Source: Elusimicrobia bacterium RIFCSPHIGHO2_02_FULL_57_9 (GTDB lineage: Bacteria > Elusimicrobiota > Elusimicrobia > UBA1565 > UBA9628). From it: a stretch of DNA of 6,732 nucleotides. Positions 1 through 5,716 of the stretch are shown here, piece after piece. The stretch is from positions 1 to 6,732 of the forward strand of contig MGUO01000098.1 of the NCBI GenBank assembly GCA_001800015.1. Reading direction: 5' to 3'. The notes beneath the pieces are model-generated. The model did not search any database. It was not told the origin of the DNA and saw only the letters and a program-made list of their open reading frames with translations. Numbering within the stretch: the first letter of the stretch is position 1; every line of letters begins with the position of its first letter. The position numbers were made by a program, and so were the translations under genes.

Positions 1-1
1 C

Positions 2-2041
2 GCCGCTGCCGAGGATTTCCCCCTGCCCGAGCCTCCCTCGCCGTCCACCGACGTCATCCACATGGATTTCGCGGCGGACCATCTCGATTACGAGAGCTCG
101 AGCGCGATAATCCATATGAAGGGCGGCGTGCGCATTAAAGAATCAACCTGGACCATCAAGGCCGAAGAAATGTGGCTGGACAGCGAACGCCGGACGGCCT
201 GGGCCGAGGGGGCGCTGTTTGTCGAGGACGGCGTCAGCGCGGCTTACGGGGATTCGGGATTCTTCGATTTCAACACCCATCAAGGGAAGTTATACAAAGC
301 TTCTTCGGGGACCGGAGACTGGCGCATTCATTCTCAGCGGGCGGCCATGTACGGCCGCCGGCGCTTGGATTATTTCCGGGCCGACTTCACCAGCTGTTCC
401 TCGGTCCCGCCGCATTATCATCTTTATTCCACGCGGGTGAGCCTGTTCCCGGGCCGCTATCTGCTGGCCCGCAATGCGGTATTTTTCATCGGGCCCGTGC
501 CAATTTTCTACCTGCCTTTCTTCTATAAGTCTCTGAATCCCAACCATCTCTTGCGCCTCCGGGTCCAGCCCGGCCTTGACCGCCGCAACGGAGCCTTCGC
601 TAAAGGCACCTTGACCACGCCGCACGGCGATCACATGTACAGCAAGGTTTACCTGGATTATTACAAGAAGGCGGGCCTGGGCGCCGGAGGCGAGCTGCTG
701 CGCGCAGAAAGCCAGGACTCGCGCGGAGTGCTTTACGGCTATCGCATCAAGGAGTCCAGCGGCGTGCTGCGCTGGACCATGCTGGGCGATTTATATCAAG
801 GTTTGGGAAAAAGCAATGTCATGGCCCTGCAGGGAAGGCTGCAGCTGCAGTCCGATCCTGAGTTCAACAACGACTATAACCGTTCCAGCCTTCTGCGCGT
901 GGCGCCCGAGCTGATCAACAGCGCCGCCTTCGTCTACCGTTTTCCCATTATGACCACGCGGCTCAGCTATTCGCGCACGGATAGAATTCCTCCGGGGCGA
1001 TTCGTTTATCTTAAAACCGAGGAAGTCGCCCCGCGGGTCGACTTCCAAACCGATCAATTCAGCTTCGGACTGCCCTGGCTTAACAGCTTCTCCGGGTTCG
1101 GGCAAAGCGCATACCTGCGGGGGCGTTCCTACCTAGAAAGAACCGGGGGGGGCGGCTGGCAGGGGACGCAGTCTTATCATTTAATGCGCCGAGTTACCTT
1201 TACCCCGACGCTCAGCTATTTTGACTCCTATGTGAACCGCAGGGATATGCCCGCCGATTTCGGGGGAACCAAAACCGTATTTGATGTTTTTGTCGGGCGC
1301 TACACGGCCAACAACAATCTGCGCGTCGACACCTTGCTGGGAGCTTTGGACGCGGCTCACACCTACAGCCGGCGCTCGAAGGTAAACTCTCTGTCCGATG
1401 ACGCCGGAGCCCTGGATCACGGCGTGGAAACCAATTTGCTCACTGCGCAGAACGTGTTCCGTCCCACCCGCAAGATTTTAGTGCGCGCCCAATCCGGCTA
1501 CGATTTCCGGGTATTCAGGGACCGCATCGTCCTCTATCATGACAGGATTCAGCCGATCACCAGCAATATTGAATATGCGCCCCATCCATTATTGTCCCTT
1601 TCCGCCTATGACGACTATCACATGAAGCGCGGCAATCAGTCCTTTATCTTTGACGCACGCGTCGGCCATGAGCAAAGGACATTTATCAGATTGGGCGGCG
1701 GCAACAACCTGGCAACGCCGACCATTTGGTTTTTCAATTCCGATGCGGGCATAAGACATGGGCCTTGGTATCTCATCGGCAATATGAAAGCCGAGTCCGT
1801 AACCAGAGGAGGGCCGCGGCGCCTGTCGCGTTTGCGGCCCTTTGAAAAAGAATTCGCCGTCTCCAAGGACTGGCACGATTTCTTTACCCGCGTCACCGCG
1901 CGCTTCCGCCAGCAGGGGATTTACGAGTTTCAATTCCGCGTCGACATGAGGCTGGGCGGCTCGCGCGACAAGGTGCCGCGCCGGGATTGGGAAGCCGAAT
2001 GGTTTGCCGAGCGGCAATCCGGGATGTACGACCGGCCTTAA
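2..2041 (+). CDS. lptD: LPS-assembly outer-membrane protein LptD (OstA-like), 5'-truncated by window edge
   Basis: LptD, with the lipoprotein LptE, forms the outer-membrane translocon that inserts lipopolysaccharide into the outer leaflet. The frame is open from base 2 to the TAA at 2039-2041 (679 codons in view). The first ATG at 62 is internal, because the codons before it read AAAEDFPLPEPPSP, like the region just after a signal-peptide cleavage site, so the true start is probably shortly left of the window. Counting from the ATG at 62, residues about 1-90 look like the periplasmic OstA/LptA-type beta-jellyroll (ADHLDYE..., MKGGVRI, AEEMWLD). Next comes the family's cysteine-containing stretch (DFTSCSSVPPHYHLYS, about 108-123) and the PVPIFYLPFFYKSL segment that leads into the beta-barrel. 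The rest is rich in alternating aromatic/polar strands, as expected for a barrel. Only one cysteine (Cys112) is visible, whereas E. coli LptD has four. Identification rests on motif pattern; LptE is not in view. Confidence 0.85.
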   Translation, partial: AAAEDFPLPEPPSPSTDVIHMDFAADHLDYESSSAIIHMKGGVRIKESTWTIKAEEMWLDSERRTAWAEGALFVEDGVSAAYGDSGFFDFNTHQGKLYKASSGTGDWRIHSQRAAMYGRRRLDYFRADFTSCSSVPPHYHLYSTRVSLFPGRYLLARNAVFFIGPVPIFYLPFFYKSLNPNHLLRLRVQPGLDRRNGAFAKGTLTTPHGDHMYSKVYLDYYKKAGLGAGGELLRAESQDSRGVLYGYRIKESSGVLRWTMLGDLYQGLGKSNVMALQGRLQLQSDPEFNNDYNRSSLLRVAPELINSAAFVYRFPIMTTRLSYSRTDRIPPGRFVYLKTEEVAPRVDFQTDQFSFGLPWLNSFSGFGQSAYLRGRSYLERTGGGGWQGTQSYHLMRRVTFTPTLSYFDSYVNRRDMPADFGGTKTVFDVFVGRYTANNNLRVDTLLGALDAAHTYSRRSKVNSLSDDAGALDHGVETNLLTAQNVFRPTRKILVRAQSGYDFRVFRDRIVLYHDRIQPITSNIEYAPHPLLSLSAYDDYHMKRGNQSFIFDARVGHEQRTFIRLGGGNNLATPTIWFFNSDAGIRHGPWYLIGNMKAESVTRGGPRRLSRLRPFEKEFAVSKDWHDFFTRVTARFRQQGIYEFQFRVDMRLGGSRDKVPRRDWEAEWFAERQSGMYDRP

Positions 2042-2062
2042 CCGGCACCTGTTTGGCCGGTT
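2031..2062. terminator. Possible hairpin at the convergent gene junction
   Basis: Three CCGG-centred blocks surround the shared TTAA stop (2038-2041) of the two convergent genes. ACCGGCC at 2031-2037 can pair with GGCCGGT at 2055-2061. Alternatively AACCGGC at 2040-2046 can pair with GCCGGTT at 2056-2062 around a 9-nt loop. Neither stem is followed by a T tract on either strand, so a conventional intrinsic terminator is not supported. This could be a weak bidirectional terminator or only a GC-rich coincidence. Confidence 0.25.
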
Positions 2063-2826
2063 CGCGCGGCAGAAACGGCCAGCCGGGACTTGGCGTAATC
2101 CAGCATCGCGGATTCCACGGTATCAAGAATGCCGCCGATCTCCTCGATTTTCTTGGGCGCGGTCAGCTTGTCGATGATCGAGAAGAGTTCGACGTCGATA
2201 AAGGGCGTGACCTTGCCGCTTTGGTATTCGCGCTCCTTTTCCTCGTAAAGCCCCAGGAAGGTTTTGTCGCGAAACCAGGCCTCGCGGTTTGATTCGGCCA
2301 GCTTCTTAAGCAAGTCTTCGCCGGGATTGCGCTGGACGAACTCGAAAAAAATCCCGCTGGGATTGTTTTCGGGCAGATTCCATTCTCCGCTGAAGACCTG
2401 GACCAAGTCCTCGGAGGCGTCTTTCAAAATCGGCGTAATGAAATTGACCCCGCGCTCCACGGCATGGCGGTGAAAGGCCGACAAATCCGGCGTGCGCAGG
2501 GCGATATGCTGCCAGTGAGCCGAGCCGCCGCGGTTTTTCAGGATTTCGCGGACATGGGAAGGCCGGCTTTGCGGCTCGCTGGGTTGAACCACGGCGATGA
2601 TGGACTGATTAAGTCCCTTTTGCGCCGGGCCTTCCCCGATGCGGGCCGCGAAGGTCATGGATTTTTCCTCGCAGTCGCCCGGCCAGCGCTTGCGCTTTTC
2701 GTAAATGATGTCTTCGGCGCGCGCGCCGAAAACGGTGCGAAACAAGGCATAGGTTACTTTGTAAAAACGCGGTTCTACCAGAAAAGTCATGTGATCCACG
2801 GCTAGATTTAAAAAATTTTTTTTCAT
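2038..2826 (-). CDS. Short 4-hydroxyphenylpyruvate dioxygenase-like VOC protein
   Basis: Probable Fe(II) dioxygenase converting 4-hydroxyphenylpyruvate to homogentisate, inferred from HPPD-like motifs and from the HGD and FAH genes upstream in the same operon. The 262-residue protein carries the catalytic C-terminal module of HPPD. The likely metal triad is His12 (in VDHMTF), His107 (in HWQHIALRTPDL) and Glu162 (in GIFFEFVQRN). LVQVFSG (141-147) matches the family's conserved LLQIF segment. FRDKTFLGLYEEKEREYQSG (185-204) resembles the family's closing FKALFEAIE-like helix. Typical HPPDs are about 350-380 residues with two VOC modules; the non-catalytic N-terminal module is missing here and about 58 mostly helical residues follow the catalytic core. 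The ATG overlaps the reductase stop as ATGA. GGAGG lies 13 nt upstream of the start, a little far. The C-terminal end overlaps lptD by 4 bp. A different alpha-keto acid substrate is possible. Confidence 0.8.
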   Translation of the reverse strand: MKKNFLNLAVDHMTFLVEPRFYKVTYALFRTVFGARAEDIIYEKRKRWPGDCEEKSMTFAARIGEGPAQKGLNQSIIAVVQPSEPQSRPSHVREILKNRGGSAHWQHIALRTPDLSAFHRHAVERGVNFITPILKDASEDLVQVFSGEWNLPENNPSGIFFEFVQRNPGEDLLKKLAESNREAWFRDKTFLGLYEEKEREYQSGKVTPFIDVELFSIIDKLTAPKKIEEIGGILDTVESAMLDYAKSRLAVSAARTGQTGAG

Positions 2827-3464
2827 TGGTTTTTTTCCGCCTCCGGGGGCTGGTTGGGAGCGTCGGGCCTGGGCATTTCAAAAACATCGCGCGTGCGTGT
2901 GTACCAGATTCCTTCCATGCGGCCGATGGTTTTTAAATCCTGATGGCGGGGGTTGCCGCCGTTCCAGATGTTGTCGTCGGCGTGATACATCACCACCTTG
3001 CCGATCACAAGATTGCCTCCAAGCGGCCCTTCGTTGACCGTGATGATTTGCAAAAGCTCGCATTCCATCTGCACGGGCGACTGTTTGACTCGGGGGGGAC
3101 GCACCCTGAGGCTGGGCAGCGGGGTTAGGCCGACTTTTTCGAATTCGCTCACGCCATAAGGGTATTTCGCCGAGGTCTTGTTCATGATCTCGGCGTTGTC
3201 CTCGTTGGCGAGATTGACCACGAATTGCTTGGTCTCGCGTATATTGATCAGGGTGTCCTTGTTGCTTCCGTCGCGATTGTTGGCCGGGGCAAAGCACAGC
3301 GTCATGGGTTCGGCGGAGATCCCCGTGAAAAAGCTGAAGGGAGCCAGATTGGCAGCGCCCTTGGGGCTGATAGTGGAGACCCAGGCAATAGGCCGGGGCA
3401 AGATGCTCGCGATTAAAAGGGCATAACGCTCCCTCACCGGCATGGATGAGGGGTCGATATTCAT
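2823..3464 (-). CDS. Flavin reductase-like FMN-binding split-barrel protein (DIM6/NTAB type)
   Basis: A 213-residue member of the flavin reductase-like family, whose relatives bind FMN in a split barrel and often reduce flavin with NAD(P)H. Visible family signatures are SILPRPIAWVSTIS (20-33), NLAPFSFFTGIS (39-50), DTLINIRETKQFVVNL (70-85), NKTSAKYPYGVSEFEKVGLT (95-114), PPRVKQSPVQMECEL (123-137), LVIGKVV (152-158) and IGRMEGIWYTR (180-190). The start is the ATG at 3464, which overlaps the HGD stop as ATGA; a TTG four codons upstream is also in frame but unlikely. No clear Shine-Dalgarno sequence precedes it, so translation is probably coupled to HGD. No oxygenase of the two-component, reduced-flavin-using kind lies nearby, so the partner or substrate is unknown. 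One idea is recycling of the quinone formed when homogentisate auto-oxidises; that is inference only. A C-terminal proline-rich tail (about 197-213) ends in a slippery A tract. Confidence 0.85.
   Translation of the reverse strand: MNIDPSSMPVRERYALLIASILPRPIAWVSTISPKGAANLAPFSFFTGISAEPMTLCFAPANNRDGSNKDTLINIRETKQFVVNLANEDNAEIMNKTSAKYPYGVSEFEKVGLTPLPSLRVRPPRVKQSPVQMECELLQIITVNEGPLGGNLVIGKVVMYHADDNIWNGGNPRHQDLKTIGRMEGIWYTRTRDVFEMPRPDAPNQPPEAEKNQ
2829..2835 (-). other. A_AAA_AAC heptamer, possible -1 frameshift site
   Basis: In the reductase reading frame the codons gaA AAA AAC form an X_XXY_YYZ heptamer two codons (CAA TGA) before the end of the gene. A -1 slip would continue with CCA ATG AAA, exactly in the frame of the HPPD-like protein, and give a reductase-VOC fusion of about 475 residues. 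No obvious stimulatory hairpin follows. The upstream GGAGG is 4 nt away, not the 10-14 nt typical of -1 stimulators, so function is unproven. Confidence 0.25.
2840..2844 (-). promoter_or_regulatory. Candidate Shine-Dalgarno sequence for the HPPD-like gene
   Basis: GGAGG on the minus strand lies 13 nt before the ATG at 2826, inside the last codons of the reductase gene. The spacing is longer than optimal, so the ATGA stop-start overlap may contribute more to initiation. Confidence 0.4.
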
Positions 3465-4693
3465 TGCGAAGGCCAAACGCCTTGGGCCATGCCGGCCTTG
3501 GCCCAGCTTAGGGGATAGCCTTTGTCCGCGTAGGCTAAAGCGGTTTTGGTCGGCGCCAGGCTTTCAAAAAAAGTGTCGATCATTACGGCCAGATAATCCG
3601 AAATTTTGCCGCGAGAGGCCATGGAGCGCAGGGCGGCCGCGCCCTGAGGGCTATGCGGAAGCGAGGCTGGATGAAAGGTGATCGAGCCCGGTTCGATGAC
3701 CCCCTGGCGGGGGCCGTAGCTGGTATTGGAAAAGAACATGATCTCATCGGAATCCACATTGTAATGCGCGTAAGGGGCCGGGATATCCTTGGGATGCCAG
3801 CCTTCAACCTGGGCACGGAAAGTGCAAATCGAAAAACCGTTGTAAGGAGCCTGCCCGGACTGGAAGGTTTGGCGCGCGGGAGGAGCCGTGTGGATTTCCC
3901 TGGCGACAGAGTGGTGATCGCTGCTGTCGAATGAAAAAGGGTAAAGCGCGCCTTCCCAGCCGGCCAAATCATATGGGTGATGGCCGAGCGTGAGCCGGGT
4001 CATGCGCCCGTTGTTGTGCTTCACCAGCACCGAGAAACGGCCCTTTTCATCGCGGGCGGGCTTAAGTTGGGGCAGGCCGATCTCCGTCTCGACCACGGGT
4101 GCTGTCAGCGTCGCTTGGCCATGAGCGTTGAGATAATGCGGCGCGAAATGAATGGGATAAGCAGATTCGATGATGAAGAAAAAAGCCCGAGGAGAGCGAA
4201 GACGCCATTGCAGCGTGGCCCCTTTGGGAATGATCAGGTATTGGCCCGGCTTAAAGGACAGCTCTCCATATTCGGAGGCTAAAACGCCCATGCCTTCTTG
4301 GACAAAAACGGCTTCATAAGCTTCCCCGTTGCGGAAAAATTCGCCGGCCGCCATAGACTTGGTCGGCTTAGAAACCGAAACCGAGGTGCTGAGGCCGAAA
4401 AATAAGACTTTCCGAGAGCGAACGAAGTCATCCTGGTAGGGAATGGCTCCCGTTCGGATATGGAAGGGCTGCAGCGGCAGCTCGCCGGCCGGCGTTGCAG
4501 CCAGCTTGAAATCCGCGGCTTTTGGCGGCGCAATCTGCTCCGTGGGGTAGCGGCGCACGTGCATTTTCCGGGCATAAGCCCCGGAGAAGCCGTAACTGCC
4601 GTGTATTTCTTCCAAAGCCAGCACGTCTTTTTTTGCGTAGAATTCCGTATGCGGCGTTTTGGGCAGCGTGCCGCGCTTAACGATGAGAGCCAT
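3461..4693 (-). CDS. hmgA: Homogentisate 1,2-dioxygenase
   Basis: A cupin-fold Fe(II) ring-cleaving dioxygenase that opens homogentisate to maleylacetoacetate in tyrosine and phenylalanine breakdown. With the ATG at 4693 it has 410 residues, slightly shorter than the classic 430-450. This start is chosen because GGAGG sits 9 nt upstream and the protein then begins MALIVKRGTLPKTPHTEF, as family members do. Recognisable parts are GSYGFSGAYARKMHVRRYPT (about 32-51), the cupin segment EAVFVQEGMGVLASEYGELS (127-146), and the C-terminal iron-site region: PAPYAHYNVDSDEIMFF (305-321, likely ligands His310 and Asp316/Glu317) followed by GSITFHPASLPHSPQ (336-350, likely ligand His347). The closing FFESLAPTKTALAYADKGYP also fits the family's C-terminus. 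It overlaps the FAH gene by 17 nt and the reductase gene by 4 nt. Confidence in the family is high; homogentisate as substrate is supported by the neighbouring genes. Confidence 0.88.
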   Translation of the reverse strand: MALIVKRGTLPKTPHTEFYAKKDVLALEEIHGSYGFSGAYARKMHVRRYPTEQIAPPKAADFKLAATPAGELPLQPFHIRTGAIPYQDDFVRSRKVLFFGLSTSVSVSKPTKSMAAGEFFRNGEAYEAVFVQEGMGVLASEYGELSFKPGQYLIIPKGATLQWRLRSPRAFFFIIESAYPIHFAPHYLNAHGQATLTAPVVETEIGLPQLKPARDEKGRFSVLVKHNNGRMTRLTLGHHPYDLAGWEGALYPFSFDSSDHHSVAREIHTAPPARQTFQSGQAPYNGFSICTFRAQVEGWHPKDIPAPYAHYNVDSDEIMFFSNTSYGPRQGVIEPGSITFHPASLPHSPQGAAALRSMASRGKISDYLAVMIDTFFESLAPTKTALAYADKGYPLSWAKAGMAQGVWPSQ

Positions 4694-5642
4694 GCCCCTT
4701 GGCCTCCGATGATTTTCCGCTGTAAACCAGACGTTTTTGCGCCTGAGGTTGGCCGACCACATGGCGCAGCCGCCCTAGTTTTTCCACTTCCAATTCGATC
4801 ACGTCCCCGGGCTTGATCCAGCGGTCCAAATCCAGGCCGCAGCCCTTGTAGTAGGTTCCCGATCCCAGGATGTCGCCGGGGTAAACGGTTTCTTCCTGGG
4901 AGACATGAGAGAGCATGACCGGGAATGACCAATAGCGGTCTTTCGAGTTCCCAGAGCTCCATTGCGCCCCATTCACATACACGGACATGGCGAGATTATC
5001 CGCAGCGCGCAGTTCATCGCAGGTCAGCAAATACGGCCCCAGGCCGGTGGCAAAATCCTTGCCCTTGGCCGGCCCCATGCGGCAAATCATCTCGTTTTTC
5101 TGTATATCGCGGGCCGAAAAATCGTTGAGTATGGAATAGCCGGCGATGTAATCGCCGGCTTGTTCGGGGCTAAGATCGCGGCCTTTTTTGCCTACGATGC
5201 AGGCGATCTCCAATTCGAAGTCCAGCTTGCGCGTGTAGCTGGGCCAGGGCACGGTCTCATTCGGGCCGTAAATCTCGCGGTGGTTTCCTTTGTAGTACAC
5301 GGGCTGCTCATACCATTGGGGGGCCAGAACTTCCTTGCGCCGCGCGGCCCCTTGTCGGGCATGCTCCTCGAATGCGAAAAAGTCGCGCAAGGCGCCGGGA
5401 CGCGGCACCGGGGCCAATAGGCGCACTTCGTTTACGGGGTGGGAAAATCGTTGCGTCCCGGTTGATAGCAGCGCTTGCCGCGTTTTTTCGCGCGCCGGCT
5501 CGCCCAGTTCCAGCCAGGCGATGATATCCGCAGGAAGCGTCGGGTCCGCGGCGTTTAAATCCATGATGCGGCCCTCGGCCAGCGCGCCCAGGCGAGGCTC
5601 CGGTCCATGCGCGGTTTCTATCTCGAAGGTGACGAGCTTCAC
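4677..5642 (-). CDS. Fumarylacetoacetate hydrolase family protein
   Basis: Likely hydrolyses fumarylacetoacetate to fumarate and acetoacetate, the last step of tyrosine catabolism. The proposed GTG start at 5642 gives 321 residues beginning MKLVTFEIET, the usual family N-terminus; the frame is open to a TTG at 5678, but that extension covers the putative promoter and looks unlike the family. Metal and catalytic residues known from mammalian FAH are recognisable in this numbering. DFFAFEEH provides Asp87 and His94, spaced as in human Asp126/His133. KLDFELEIACIVGK provides Glu143 and Glu145. LNDFSARDIQ provides Asp174, Arg178 and Gln181. GSGTYYKGCGLDLDRWIKPG lies in the C-terminal glycine-rich part. 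It is the first gene of the four-gene minus-strand operon, and its 3' end overlaps hmgA by 17 nt. The FAH superfamily also contains hydratases and decarboxylases; the operon argues for true FAH. Confidence 0.87.
   Translation of the reverse strand: MKLVTFEIETAHGPEPRLGALAEGRIMDLNAADPTLPADIIAWLELGEPAREKTRQALLSTGTQRFSHPVNEVRLLAPVPRPGALRDFFAFEEHARQGAARRKEVLAPQWYEQPVYYKGNHREIYGPNETVPWPSYTRKLDFELEIACIVGKKGRDLSPEQAGDYIAGYSILNDFSARDIQKNEMICRMGPAKGKDFATGLGPYLLTCDELRAADNLAMSVYVNGAQWSSGNSKDRYWSFPVMLSHVSQEETVYPGDILGSGTYYKGCGLDLDRWIKPGDVIELEVEKLGRLRHVVGQPQAQKRLVYSGKSSEAKGHGSHR
4703..4707 (-). promoter_or_regulatory. Shine-Dalgarno sequence for hmgA, inside the end of the FAH gene
   Basis: GGAGG on the minus strand lies 9 nt upstream of the hmgA ATG (4693). 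It is embedded in the last codons of the FAH gene and decides the hmgA start against an in-frame upstream ATG at 4762. It is the only clearly well-spaced Shine-Dalgarno sequence seen in the window, which contrasts with the promoter-proximal genes. Confidence 0.7.
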
Positions 5643-5648
5643 GACAGA

Positions 5649-5678
5649 AGTATAGTCATTTTCCGCCCGGCCCCTCAA
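5649..5678 (-). promoter_or_regulatory. Putative sigma-70-type promoter of the tyrosine-catabolic operon
   Basis: On the minus strand, TTGAGG (5678-5673) and TATACT (5654-5649) are separated by 18 nt and match the -35 and -10 consensus at 4/6 and 5/6 positions. The GTG of the FAH gene begins 6 nt after the -10 hexamer, about where transcription would start, and there is no Shine-Dalgarno sequence. This predicts a leaderless or nearly leaderless mRNA. It is sequence matching only; no start site has been mapped. Confidence 0.5.
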
Positions 5679-5704
5679 GCTTTCGATGACGCACCCAAGC
5701 TTGG
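5676..5704. repeat. CAAGCTT direct repeat and CCAAGCTTGG palindrome between divergent genes
   Basis: CAAGCTT occurs at 5676-5682 and again at 5696-5702, 20 bp apart (about two helical turns). The second copy sits inside a perfect 10-bp palindrome CCAAGCTTGG (5695-5704). The pair lies between the two putative divergent promoters, a natural place for a shared regulator to bind. The elements are short and could be chance. Confidence 0.3.
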
Positions 5705-5710
5705 TACCAT
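5681..5710 (+). promoter_or_regulatory. Weak putative promoter of the ygfZ-like gene
   Basis: TACCAT at 5705-5710 matches the -10 consensus at 4/6 positions and ends 6 nt before the ATG at 5717. The best -35 candidate (TTTCGA, 5681-5686, 18-nt spacer) is poor at 3/6. No usable Shine-Dalgarno sequence is present; the GAG at 5712-5714 is only 2 nt from the ATG. The spacing mirrors that of the FAH promoter, which is the main reason for listing it. Confidence 0.35.
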
Positions 5711-5716
5711 TGAGAT

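Noticed and set aside
3465..3476. TTG start for the flavin reductase four codons upstream.
   Set aside because: The ATG at 3464 forms the ATGA overlap seen again at the next gene junction, and the protein then starts at the usual family position.
4694..4762. N-terminal extension of hmgA to an upstream in-frame ATG at 4762.
   Set aside because: The extension overlaps the FAH gene further, has no Shine-Dalgarno sequence in support and is unlike the family; the ATG at 4693 has GGAGG at 9 nt.
4279..4962. Minus-strand open frame of 227 codons overlapping hmgA and FAH in another frame.
   Set aside because: It is a shifted-frame reading of two well-supported genes, with an Arg/Pro/Ser-rich composition and no family motif.
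5693..5708. ACCCAAGCTTGGTACC resembles a HindIII-KpnI polylinker of common cloning vectors.
   Set aside because: Only about 16 bases match, from memory. Coherent bacterial genes lie directly on both sides, with no further vector sequence, so it is most likely coincidence. A vector screen of the source assembly would settle it.
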